From positions 38,941-102,940 of the forward strand of contig MNJR01000144.1 of the NCBI GenBank assembly GCA_001920415.1: DNA of 64,000 nucleotides, in the 5' to 3' direction. Shown here piece by piece: positions 35,658-43,981 of the stretch. Each line of letters begins with the position of its first letter. Positions within the stretch are counted from its first letter, which is position 1. Source of the DNA: Acidobacteria bacterium 13_1_20CM_3_53_8 (GTDB lineage Bacteria > Acidobacteriota > Blastocatellia > Pyrinomonadales > Pyrinomonadaceae). The notes under the pieces are model-generated. The model was not told the DNA's origin. It saw nothing but the letters and a program-made list of their open reading frames with translations, and did no database searches. The translations under genes and the position numbers were made by a program.

Positions 35658-37676
35658 ATGTCAAATGGCTCAAACGAGTTTCGTAGAGTCCGCGTATGGT
35701 GGGGGCGGCTTCTCAGCCGACGCCTTCAGTTTGTTCTGGACATAACTGTTCTGGTTCTGGCTTTCGCCATAGCCAACTGGCTGCGCTTCGATTTCAACGT
35801 GCCCGCCGAGTGGGTGGGCAACGAACTGTTTCAACTTCCCCTCGTCGTTCTAGTCCAATTCACAGCCATCACGCTGACCGGCGGTCGTACCTTCATCTGG
35901 CGATACACTGGAATAGGCCACGTCAAATCTTTCTTTTACGCTGCGCTTGCTTCTTTCGTCATCATCCTTTCATTAAGACTCGGACTGCCGGACGCTTATT
36001 TCCACTGGCGCGTTCCTGCATCAGTCTGCGTCATGGACACAGTTCTGGCCTTTGGCGGACTTCTCAGCTTGCGCGTGTTGCGACGCCACCTTTTTGAACG
36101 CTACGAGAAGAGGAAGCGACTGCGTTACAACGATTGGATGAACGAAGTGAGACGGCCAGTTCTGCTTATAGGCGCTGGCCGAGCAGGCGTGCTCGCGGCC
36201 AAGGAGATTCTCGATCGCGGCGATTTAGACCTTGAGATTAAAGGGTTCGTTGACGATGATCCGGGCAAGCAGCGGCGCACGGTTGTTCAGGGACTGAAAG
36301 TTCTTGGCACTACGGAGGAGATTCCAAAGCTTGTACGCTGGCACGCAATTGATCATGTCGTCATAACTATAGCTCAGGCCTCGCGTGATGAAATTCAGCG
36401 CATCGTGACCATCTGCGAACAGATTCCCGTCAAGGTCAGAATTATTCCGGGGCTTTACGAGATACTTCAAGGCAATGTCGAAGTAAGCCGAATACGCGAT
36501 GTGCAGATCGAAGACCTGCTGGGACGCGAGCCTGTGCGCCTTGACGAAGAGAGTCTGATGCATTTTCTCTCAGGCAAGACAGTGATGGTCACGGGCGCTG
36601 GCGGTTCAATCGGCTCAGAACTATCACGCCAGGTTGCCAGATTCCATCCCGGCAGTCTTTTGCTTGTAGAGCGCGCGGAATTTGCACTCTTCCAGATTGA
36701 TCGTGAGTTGCGCGAATCGAATGACGATTTTGATATAGTCCCGCTCGTCGCAGACGTTGGTGATACAGCGCGCATGAGCACCGTCTTTAAAACTTACAAG
36801 CCACAGGTCGTGCTGCACGCAGCAGCGCACAAGCACGTGCCCTTGATGGAATATAATCCGGGCGAAGCGGTCAAGAACAACGTGCTCGCAACGAATCTGG
36901 TAGGCGAACTCGCCGGAAAGTTCGGCGCGGAAGTCTTCGTGCTAATCTCTACGGACAAAGCTGTCTTTCCATCTTCGGTGATGGGCGCGACCAAAAGAAT
37001 GGCTGAATTCGTGGTGCAGGATTTGAATCACCGATACGAAACACATTTCGTGGCCGTGCGCTTTGGCAACGTTATAGGCTCGGCTGGCTCAGTCATTCCA
37101 ATCTTTCAGGAACAGATTAGAAAGGGTGGGCCAATAACCATCACAGATAAGCGCATGAAGCGCTATTTTATGACTATACCGGAGGCCGCCCAGCTTGTTC
37201 TTCAAGCCGGAGCAATCTGCCGTGAGCGAGATGGCTGCGAGGTCTTCATTCTGCACATGGGCGAACCCGTCAGCATCTATGATCTGGCCGAAGCCATCAT
37301 CACGCTTTCGGGATTAAAACCGCACGAAGACATTCAAATTGTAGAGACCGGAATTAGACCCGGAGAAAAGCTTTACGAGCGCCTGAAGATTGATGAAGAG
37401 GATGTTGTCGGCACATCGCATCCCAAGATTTTCATCAACAAGATTGCGGATCGCCCCGCAAAAGATTTGCGTGAAGCGCTGGAAAGATTATGTGAGCTAT
37501 CGCAGAACGGCCACGAGCGCGAACTGCGCTCTTACTTAAACGATCTGCTCCCCGAAGCCAGACTTTCGGCGCAAGCGAACGGCGAAGAGATTTTGTCCGA
37601 AAATCCTTCCGAACCAGTCCAGACAGAGGCGCACGCTGACGAGCCTTTGAATTTAAGCTCAACCGCGCAAGTCTGA
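35658..37676 (+). CDS. WbpM/CapD-type membrane nucleotide-sugar 4,6-dehydratase
   Basis: Inner-membrane UDP-GlcNAc 4,6-dehydratase of the large WbpM/PglF class. Four N-terminal membrane helices span about residues 15-140. A first Rossmann-like domain begins VLLIGAGRAGVLAAKEIL (about 169-186). The catalytic SDR domain begins VMVTGAGGSIGSELSRQVARF (about 310-330) and has VLHAAAHKHVPLMEYNPGEA. Its active site reads STDKAVFPSSVMGATKRMAEF (about 433-453), with Met in place of the usual Tyr as in WbpM. At 672 aa it is full length. The next gene starts 10 bases downstream. Confidence 0.95.
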   Translation: MSNGSNEFRRVRVWWGRLLSRRLQFVLDITVLVLAFAIANWLRFDFNVPAEWVGNELFQLPLVVLVQFTAITLTGGRTFIWRYTGIGHVKSFFYAALASFVIILSLRLGLPDAYFHWRVPASVCVMDTVLAFGGLLSLRVLRRHLFERYEKRKRLRYNDWMNEVRRPVLLIGAGRAGVLAAKEILDRGDLDLEIKGFVDDDPGKQRRTVVQGLKVLGTTEEIPKLVRWHAIDHVVITIAQASRDEIQRIVTICEQIPVKVRIIPGLYEILQGNVEVSRIRDVQIEDLLGREPVRLDEESLMHFLSGKTVMVTGAGGSIGSELSRQVARFHPGSLLLVERAEFALFQIDRELRESNDDFDIVPLVADVGDTARMSTVFKTYKPQVVLHAAAHKHVPLMEYNPGEAVKNNVLATNLVGELAGKFGAEVFVLISTDKAVFPSSVMGATKRMAEFVVQDLNHRYETHFVAVRFGNVIGSAGSVIPIFQEQIRKGGPITITDKRMKRYFMTIPEAAQLVLQAGAICRERDGCEVFILHMGEPVSIYDLAEAIITLSGLKPHEDIQIVETGIRPGEKLYERLKIDEEDVVGTSHPKIFINKIADRPAKDLREALERLCELSQNGHERELRSYLNDLLPEARLSAQANGEEILSENPSEPVQTEAHADEPLNLSSTAQV

Positions 37677-37686
37677 ACTCTTCTCA

Positions 37687-39159
37687 GTGAGCGAATCTAT
37701 CATCGAAACAATCCCAGAATCATTCGAGATGAAAGAGGGGATGCATGTGCGCACGCGGCTGGCTAGCAGGCTGGATTCGTTTATCTTCTACGCCCTGCTT
37801 TGTGTAATTGCACTCACAGCAATCCCTTTCGGAACAGTTCAACCCTGGTGGGAAGCTCTGTTTGAAAGCGCTATCTTCGTGCTCTGTGTATTAAGCGTCG
37901 TCGAGATAATGCTGAGCGGATTAGGAGACACTTCCAGATACAAACTGCTTCTTCCATTGCTGGCGCTATTGCTGTTCGCATTTCTTCAAACGCTGCCTTT
38001 GAAAGGCCAGAATGCAAGCGCAGCAGGAATTAGCACGGCAGCCGCGCGCGCCATCAGTGCCGATCCATACGAAACGCGCATCTTCATCTTAAAAGTCGCC
38101 GCAATCTCTCTCACGCTCGCGCTTCTCATACGGTACACAAAGAGCAAACGACGCTTGAGCGCGCTAATGTTTTTAATCATAGGCGTCGGTATGGCGTGCG
38201 CTCTTTTTGGAATCATACGTCAGACTACTCAGCATCAGGCAACAGGCTTCTTGATTCCATACCTGAAGCCGGATGTAGGCTACGCGCAGTTTATAAATAA
38301 GAATCATTTCGCTTTTTTGATGGAGATGGCTCTGGGACTGACGCTGGGGTTTCTGGTTGCGGGCGGCGCTCGCCGTGATAATGCATTAATGTATCTTTCT
38401 GCCGCCGCGCCAGTCTGGATCGCTCTGGTTCTATGCGGCTCTCGTGGCGGCATACTGAGCATGCTGAGCCAGATAATCTTCCTGGCTCTCTCCTTCAATT
38501 TAGCCCGCCCGCAAGCAGATATGTATAAGAGGACGAGCCAGAATATTCTACTCCGTGTGGGTCGCTCTCTGGCGTTGCGTGTTCTTCTCATCACGGGATT
38601 AGTTGCAGCAATCTTCGTAGGAATGGTTTGGGTCGGCGGCGAAAGCCTTGTCAGCCGTTTACAGACCGTGCCGGGTGAAGTAAGCCAGGATAGGACTACA
38701 TTGGGGGCGAGTCGTTCGGAGATTTGGAGGGCTACATGGCGCATGATTGAAGATCATCCTATAGCTGGAGTAGGGTTTAATGGCTACTGGATGGCGATAA
38801 CTCAATATCATGATGCGCCCGGATTGCTCACACCGCAGGAGGCTCATAACGATTATCTTGAGATTCTGGCTAGCGGCGGGCTTATAGGTATAGCAATTTT
38901 TATATGGTTCCTCGTTCTATTCGTCCGGGAGGTTAGAAGAGCTTTAACCACTGAGGACGCTTTTCGTCGCGCGACAATAGTCGGAGCATGTGCGGGCATC
39001 TTCGGCGTAGCCGTTCACAGCTTCGTTGATTTCGGCCTGCACATTACAATCAACAGCTTAATTTTCTTCGCGCTCATTGCGATGGCGACCGTCAATGTTG
39101 CAGCAACGAAAAGCAGAATGGAAAGACGCTCTGAAAAGAGAGCTACTGTTGCCGCTTGA
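37687..39159 (+). CDS. O-antigen ligase/polymerase family membrane protein (Wzy_C)
   Basis: Polytopic protein with about 10-12 helices and the Wzy_C (PF04932) periplasmic loop: SEIWRATWRMIEDHPIAGVGFNGYW (about 340-364) followed by QEAHNDYLEILASGGLIGIAIFI (about 378-400). It would either ligate the finished glycan to an acceptor or polymerise repeat units. The EpsG/Wzy-like protein at 14.6 kb is the other candidate polymerase, so ligase is the more economical reading here. The start is GTG, ten bases after the dehydratase stop. Confidence 0.88.
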   Translation: MSESIIETIPESFEMKEGMHVRTRLASRLDSFIFYALLCVIALTAIPFGTVQPWWEALFESAIFVLCVLSVVEIMLSGLGDTSRYKLLLPLLALLLFAFLQTLPLKGQNASAAGISTAAARAISADPYETRIFILKVAAISLTLALLIRYTKSKRRLSALMFLIIGVGMACALFGIIRQTTQHQATGFLIPYLKPDVGYAQFINKNHFAFLMEMALGLTLGFLVAGGARRDNALMYLSAAAPVWIALVLCGSRGGILSMLSQIIFLALSFNLARPQADMYKRTSQNILLRVGRSLALRVLLITGLVAAIFVGMVWVGGESLVSRLQTVPGEVSQDRTTLGASRSEIWRATWRMIEDHPIAGVGFNGYWMAITQYHDAPGLLTPQEAHNDYLEILASGGLIGIAIFIWFLVLFVREVRRALTTEDAFRRATIVGACAGIFGVAVHSFVDFGLHITINSLIFFALIAMATVNVAATKSRMERRSEKRATVAA

Positions 39160-39260
39160 GGCTAGAAGAATAGCAGGCGACTTTAATATTTCGACCTAGC
39201 AGCGGCGAAATTATTCTCTACGACAGTTTTGACTTTGCAGCCAACTTCGGTTTTTCAGTT

Positions 39261-41201
39261 ATGAAGCAGGAAAGATTAAGGCGAGTTTATAGCGCTCTTT
39301 TGGTCATCACGATAATCTGTCAGGGCGGGCTTGCGCTGGCTCTTCAGGACATACGTGGCGGCACGGGTCGAGATATAGTCGGGGGGGCGAGCGCGTTTCA
39401 GGCTCAGGACATAATTGGCGGGGCGGCCATAGCATTCCAAAATCCAGTGCGCCGAAGAGACCTGGTTGGCGGCGCACGCTCGCTCATTGTTAAGCGTGTG
39501 AAGCGGCCAACTCCGACCACGGAAGTTGCTCGCTCGAATCGTACTGCGGCGGGGCATGGGAATCGTCCTGCCGCCAATGAATCCGAATCAAGCAGGACTA
39601 GACCTACAGCGGAAACTGAGACTGCCGAGGATTACAACATAAAGGGGAATGCTCTGTACGAGCAGGGTCACTACGCAGACGCAATCGCCGCATACAAAAA
39701 AGCTATCGCGCTAAAGCCATCGGACGCGCTCGCTTATAACAATCTGGGCGCAGCCTATTTCAGCTCCGTTCAATACCCGGAGGCGATTGATGCTTTCCAG
39801 CACGCTATCAAACTTGATCCAAACGATGCGGACTCGCACTTCAACTTGGGCAACGCGTTTATGAGTTTGGAGCGTTATGAAGATGCCGTTGCTGCGTTTC
39901 AGCAGGCTTTGAAGTTAAAGCCGGATTGGGCCGAAGCGGAAGAGAGCCTGGGCGATGCGTTTTTGGGACAAAGCCATTTCGAGGATGCAGGCCGCGCATA
40001 TGAAGCGACCGTGCGCTTGAAACCAAACGCGCCTGAAGTCTTCAATAAGCTGGGATATGTTTACGAACGACTGGGCAGGTTTGCAGATGCCGTCAATGCT
40101 CTGAAAAGGGTTGCGGGCTTACAGCAATCGGACGCAATCGTTTACAACAATCTTGGCGCAGCGCTCTATAAGTCAGCACAGTACAGTGAGGCTGTCGAAG
40201 CTTTCAAAAAATCGCTCGAACTCAAACCTGACAGCGCAGAGACCGAGAACAATCTCGGTGCTGCGTATTACAGCCTCAACCAGTTTGCAGAGAGCGCGGA
40301 GGCTTTCAAAAAGGCCATACAGTTAAGAAACGATCTAGCCGACGCGCATTACAATCTGGGAAACGCCAGCTACATGCTGGGCCAATACGATCAATCTGTA
40401 GCGTCCTACAGGGAAGCGATACGGCTGAAACCCGATTCTGCGGACGCGCACAATAATCTTGGCACGGCTCTTAACAACCTGGGTCGCTACGACGAAGCCT
40501 TAGCCGCGTTCAAACAGTCATTGCAACTCAACCCGGGTAACGCTGCTGTTTACAACAACCTCGCTTTCGCATACGACCGTCTCAATCGTCAGCCTGAAGC
40601 TGTGGACGCATACCGCGAAGCCATAAGGCTCAAGCCCGATTACGCTAAGGCTTACAATAATCTGGGCTACCTGCTAGACAAGATTGGAAAGTACGCAGAG
40701 GCTGTTGATGCGTTGAGAGAGGCTTTAAGAATCAACCCGGAATACGTTCACGCACACTACAATCTGGGCAAAGCTTATTACGATCTCAACAGGTTCGCTG
40801 AAGCCATAGCCGAATTCAAAGAGGCCATAAGATTGAGGCAGGATTACGAGCCTGCTTACGTTAATCTAGGCGCGGCCTTCTTCCGCGCAGGGCAGTTTCA
40901 AGACGCAGTGGCGGCCTTTAAGCAGGCTGTCGCATTGAAGCCGGACGACGCCGAAGCCTACAACAATCTGGGCAATTCTTACTATAAGACTCAAGCCTAC
41001 AACGAGGCCCTTGACGCCTACAAGCATGCTGTTCAGATAAAGCCCGGCTATGCAGAGGCGTATTACAATCTGGGCGTGGCCTATTTGACTGTAGGAAACC
41101 GAGATGCCGCCATGACCGAATACAACGCCTTGAAGCCTATAAATGCGGAGATGGCAGATAAGCTATTGACGTTGATTAACAGGACAAGGCAGAGACGATA
41201 A
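39261..41201 (+). CDS. secreted TPR-repeat protein with N-terminal DIxGG motifs
   Basis: A 646-residue protein with a signal peptide (about 1-28, ending ALA). Directly after it are four copies of a short motif, D-[IL]-x-GG, at about residues 30, 38, 50 and 67, three as DIVGGA, DIIGGA and DLVGGA. A low-complexity linker follows. From about 122 to the end there are some 15 tandem TPR units of 34 residues (consensus AxAYNNLGxAYxxxGxYxEAxxAFKxAIxLKPD). TPR arrays in this setting usually scaffold assembly or export proteins in the periplasm. The DIxGG cluster is not one I recognise. The stop codon abuts a palindromic element. Confidence 0.88.
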   Translation: MKQERLRRVYSALLVITIICQGGLALALQDIRGGTGRDIVGGASAFQAQDIIGGAAIAFQNPVRRRDLVGGARSLIVKRVKRPTPTTEVARSNRTAAGHGNRPAANESESSRTRPTAETETAEDYNIKGNALYEQGHYADAIAAYKKAIALKPSDALAYNNLGAAYFSSVQYPEAIDAFQHAIKLDPNDADSHFNLGNAFMSLERYEDAVAAFQQALKLKPDWAEAEESLGDAFLGQSHFEDAGRAYEATVRLKPNAPEVFNKLGYVYERLGRFADAVNALKRVAGLQQSDAIVYNNLGAALYKSAQYSEAVEAFKKSLELKPDSAETENNLGAAYYSLNQFAESAEAFKKAIQLRNDLADAHYNLGNASYMLGQYDQSVASYREAIRLKPDSADAHNNLGTALNNLGRYDEALAAFKQSLQLNPGNAAVYNNLAFAYDRLNRQPEAVDAYREAIRLKPDYAKAYNNLGYLLDKIGKYAEAVDALREALRINPEYVHAHYNLGKAYYDLNRFAEAIAEFKEAIRLRQDYEPAYVNLGAAFFRAGQFQDAVAAFKQAVALKPDDAEAYNNLGNSYYKTQAYNEALDAYKHAVQIKPGYAEAYYNLGVAYLTVGNRDAAMTEYNALKPINAEMADKLLTLINRTRQRR

Positions 41202-41321
41202 GAAGGTAAAAGTAAAAAGGTAAAAGGTAAAAGGGATAAGGACGAAAGCAATTTTTAATTTATAATTCACGCCGCAGGCGTGCCTACACTTTTGCCTTTT
41301 ACCTTTTTACTTTTACCTTCT
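41201..41321. repeat. palindromic heptamer-repeat element (AGGTAAA words)
   Basis: Perfect 27-base inverted arms (41201-41227 with 41295-41321) extend inward by six more pairs, one of them G-T, to 33 bases. The left arm is tandem 7-base units (AGGTAAA, AGTAAAA, AGGTAAA, AGGTAAA); the right arm mirrors them (TTTTGCC, TTTTACC, TTTTTAC, TTTTACC). Inside the loop is a small hairpin CACGCC/GGCGTG (41269-41283). The left arm starts on the last base of the TPR gene stop codon, so the element begins exactly where coding ends. Confidence 0.87.
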
Positions 41322-41369
41322 TCAAAGGCTGGTGACCAAAAAACTAGCCATTTCGTTAATGGAAAATTA

Positions 41370-41399
41370 TTGACCGGTCACGCTTGAAAGCTGTAAACT
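41370..41399 (+). promoter_or_regulatory. candidate sigma-70-type promoter
   Basis: TTGACC (five of six to the -35 consensus) is followed after 18 bases by TAAACT (four of six to the -10). It lies 83 bases before the FecR-like gene and downstream of the palindromic element that closes the TPR gene, so it would start a new transcript. Consensus match only. Confidence 0.45.
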
Positions 41400-41481
41400 C
41401 CCCAACGAGTTATTCTGCTTTTTACAGACATCGGAGTTAGAACCAGAGTCAAACGGCTTTTTACTTTAAGGAGACATAACG

Positions 41482-42135
41482 ATGATGACGCCACGTATGC
41501 AGAAAGCCTTAAAATCAGTTGCGCTCCTGCTCATTTTCTGTGTTGCGCAATTATATATTCAGGTAAATCTGGCCGCCGGGCCAAGCGCGGCTTCCGGTTC
41601 TATACCGATGCCTGCGCAAGGCGCTGTAGGTAAACTTGTAGTACACGGCAATCAGCCTGTGCTCGTGAACGGGAATGCAGCACACACAGGGGATACCATT
41701 TCAGCCGGCGCTACACTTGAGACAGGCGATCAAACCGGCGCGACTATTGACCTAGGGTCGCTCGGATCGGTCGAACTCGCGCCCAACACAAAGGCCGTGC
41801 TTGATTACAGCGACGGTCAGATTAAGGTCAAAATAATTACCGGCTGCGTAATCGTACACTCGAAGAGGGGTACGTCGGGCGATATATCAACCGATCAAGG
41901 AAGCGCTGCCCATAATGATTCGTCCAGCGCAGGATTGCTTAATGTTTGCTTGCCGCCGGGAGCGACCAGCCCCGTGGTTAATTCCGCTAATGCGGCTGCC
42001 GGTGGTGGAGGGGCAGCCGGTGGCTCGCACGCGGCATTGATAATAGCAGTTTTATCTGGTGTGACCGGTGCCGTCATCGTTGGCTTTATCGTAGCTAATC
42101 ACGAGTCTAGCAATCCCAGCGGCACCACGCCGTAA
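41482..42135 (+). CDS. FecR-like secreted or membrane-anchored protein
   Basis: A 217-residue protein with an N-terminal signal sequence (hydrophobic stretch about 11-32). The middle resembles a FecR-type beta-rich domain: VNGNAAHTGDTISAGATLETGDQTGATIDLGS and VELAPNTKAVLDY (about 62-115). The C-terminal part is a Gly/Ala-rich linker followed by one membrane helix (LIIAVLSGVTGAVIVGFIVA, about 185-204) and a short tail without basic residues. This layout is not a PEP-CTERM signal. FecR domains often sense or bind cell-surface ligands. A ribosome binding site AAGGAG lies 9-14 bases before the ATG. Confidence 0.75.
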   Translation: MMTPRMQKALKSVALLLIFCVAQLYIQVNLAAGPSAASGSIPMPAQGAVGKLVVHGNQPVLVNGNAAHTGDTISAGATLETGDQTGATIDLGSLGSVELAPNTKAVLDYSDGQIKVKIITGCVIVHSKRGTSGDISTDQGSAAHNDSSSAGLLNVCLPPGATSPVVNSANAAAGGGGAAGGSHAALIIAVLSGVTGAVIVGFIVANHESSNPSGTTP

Positions 42136-42157
42136 TCTAACGCCGCGGCCTATCTCT

Positions 42158-42208
42158 TAAAAGCTTCGCCCGCTTCGCCTTTTTACGATTGAGCGCGCGA
42201 AGCTTTTA
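42158..42208 (+). terminator. hairpin after the FecR-like gene, overlapping the next start
   Basis: A 12 bp perfect stem (TAAAAGCTTCGC with GCGAAGCTTTTA) encloses a 27-base loop and is A-rich on the left and T-rich on the right, as in a bidirectional terminator. The proposed TTG start of the next gene lies in the loop. Either the hairpin is a terminator and the next gene starts later or on a separate transcript, or it controls access to that start. Confidence 0.45.
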
Positions 42209-43553
42209 TCTTGCCTTTAACTTTTCATCTGAATTGAAATCCGTAGAACCGATCGAATCGCGCGCTGGTCTCGACGCCGCTCTTAAAAAGGGCGCAGCCT
42301 TACAGAAGGCTTTGCGTATTCTATGCGGGCTTCTCTTCATTCTGATCTTCTGCGCAGCGATTTGGGCGTCCATTAAGGTTGGATTTTCAAGGCTCTTCTC
42401 CTATTACGGCGAAGGGCAAACTCTGGACCAGCCCCTGCTGCTGGCCGTACAGATGACTCCCGGCGACCCGGAAGCCCATTACTTGCGTGCCAGGGTGTTG
42501 GAAGATGCAGGAAATCTGTCGGAGGCAATTAAGGAGTTCGAGCAAGCAGTATCGCTTAGACCTAGTGATTATGTTATGTGGCAGGAACTCGGCTTAGCCC
42601 ATGACAGGGTAAACGATGAGCAGGGAGCCGTCTCTGCTCTTACAGAATCGGTTAGGCTTGCCCCCTTTTATTCACAGCCGCGCTGGCAATTAGGTAACAT
42701 ACTTTTTCGCGCAGGTCGCTACGAAGAAGCTTTTGCAGAGATGCGCAGAGCCGTCATGAATGATTCTATGCTTCTGCCAAATTTTATAGATTTAACGTGG
42801 GGTGCTTACCGTGGCGATACAGTAGCTATGGAACAGGTCATACGTCCCGAGAGGGATGAATGGCGACTGGCGCTTGCAAAATTTTATGCGGCGCATGGTA
42901 AGTTCAGCGAAGCGACAGGAATGGTTAAAAGCCTTCACGAATTGAGCGCCAGTGACCGACAACTCTTAGTGAGCATGCTTCTGAAAGGGAAACAGTTTCA
43001 TGCAGCTTACGATGTCATGAGTGGCGGCGCGTCTGCGGGCAGCCCCGTGCAGATGCCCACGTTTCTAAACGGCGGCTTTGAAGATCGCGTGAGTTTAGAA
43101 GAGCAGAGCTTTGGATGGCAGATAGCCAGAAACAGTCCGGCGATTGCTATCTCTCAGGATGGAAGCCAGCACCATTCTGGAAGCTATAGCTTGCGCGTTG
43201 AGTGGAACGGTGATTCGCCTGCGGACACGCCTGCGCTCTCGCAGATTATTTTAACGGAGCCGAATAAGCGCTACGTCATCAAATTCGCAGTGCGCACAGA
43301 GAAGATAGTAAGCGGCGGACTGCCCATAATGGCTGTATCTGATATTACCGGAAACGAAAACCGCGCGCTTGTTCAATCTAAGCCGCTTCCACAGAATACA
43401 GAGGGTTGGACTGAATATTCTCTGGAGTTCACTACAGGGGCTGCGACAGAGGCAGTGCTTGTAACCCTTCGACGCGAAGCTTGCACCACAGCGCCCTGTC
43501 CTGCTTTCGGAAAAGTCTGGCTGGATGATTTCGAGATTCAGAAGGTTAATTGA
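42189..43553 (+). CDS. membrane-anchored TPR protein with C-terminal beta-sandwich (CBM-like) domain
   Basis: A 454-residue protein. One membrane helix (ILCGLLFILIFCAAIWASIKVGF, about 45-67) is followed by TPR units (for example PEAHYLRARVLEDAGNLSEAIKEFEQAVSLRPSD, about 96-129). The C-terminal 150 residues (LNGGFEDR, FGWQI, SGSYSLRVEWNGDSPADTPALSQII, WLDDFEI) look like a carbohydrate-binding-module-type jelly roll. The start is weak: TTG without a ribosome binding site, inside a hairpin loop; a TTG at 42234 is an alternative. It may monitor or bind the polymer in the periplasm, which is inference. Confidence 0.78.
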   Translation: MSARSFYLAFNFSSELKSVEPIESRAGLDAALKKGAALQKALRILCGLLFILIFCAAIWASIKVGFSRLFSYYGEGQTLDQPLLLAVQMTPGDPEAHYLRARVLEDAGNLSEAIKEFEQAVSLRPSDYVMWQELGLAHDRVNDEQGAVSALTESVRLAPFYSQPRWQLGNILFRAGRYEEAFAEMRRAVMNDSMLLPNFIDLTWGAYRGDTVAMEQVIRPERDEWRLALAKFYAAHGKFSEATGMVKSLHELSASDRQLLVSMLLKGKQFHAAYDVMSGGASAGSPVQMPTFLNGGFEDRVSLEEQSFGWQIARNSPAIAISQDGSQHHSGSYSLRVEWNGDSPADTPALSQIILTEPNKRYVIKFAVRTEKIVSGGLPIMAVSDITGNENRALVQSKPLPQNTEGWTEYSLEFTTGAATEAVLVTLRREACTTAPCPAFGKVWLDDFEIQKVN

Positions 43554-43981
43554 CACTGGTTGCCAGTTATTTGAAATCTCTTCGGAGCAATTGACTAGAC
43601 TTTTTATGGCAACTTGAGTTAATTAATCTTCTGAATCATCTGTCTGGGAACAAAAAAGCGCGTCGAAGGGTTATTCAGATACGGTGCGGGGCACGGCTGA
43701 GGGCAAAAAATTCTACAAATATTGCGCGAGAAAGATTGACGCAAACAGTCGCACGTGATAATTTCACGCCTTGCATAAAGGCTAATAAGCAAGTCGCCTT
43801 CGGACGGAATATATTGGCTCTCGCCGGTCGCGCTTTCTAGAAGAGGCGCGCATGGAACAGCGTCACCACGATCTTAAATTTACTTCGGTTTAATATTGCA
43901 GGAAGGTTTACTTCATCTGTGAATTTGCCTCGTCTTAAATGGAGAACTACTTGAATTGAGAAGGTTGACCGCCTGGGCTGG
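43554..43981 (+). promoter_or_regulatory. 428-base gap with candidate promoter and conserved element, copy 3
   Basis: No gene is seen. TTGACG at 43737-43742 is followed after 15 bases by GATAAT, a possible promoter. Downstream, 43768-43782 (a GCCTT/AAGGC hairpin) and 43830-43842 (GCGCTTTCTAGAA) match blocks of the gap before the 35.6 kb dehydratase gene. GGAG at 43941-43944 lies 10 bases before an in-frame ATT codon (43955) that could extend the next gene by nine residues. The leader of about 200 bases before the kinase gene could carry regulation. Confidence 0.35.

Noticed and set aside
39600-41190. DNA-level tandem repeats in the TPR gene
   Set aside because: The 102-base periodicity reflects protein repeats; individual units are too diverged at DNA level to be a recent repeat array.
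41895-42077. PEP-CTERM/exosortase signal at the end of the FecR-like protein
   Set aside because: There is a Gly-rich linker and a membrane helix, but no PEP motif and no basic cluster at the end, and no exosortase gene is visible in the window.
43680-43760. Possible c-di-GMP-I (GEMM) riboswitch, because GAGGGCAAA and GACGCAAA occur in the expected order
   Set aside because: The stem that must lie between the two conserved stretches has only about four weak pairs, and the following GCC..GGCC helix is absent.
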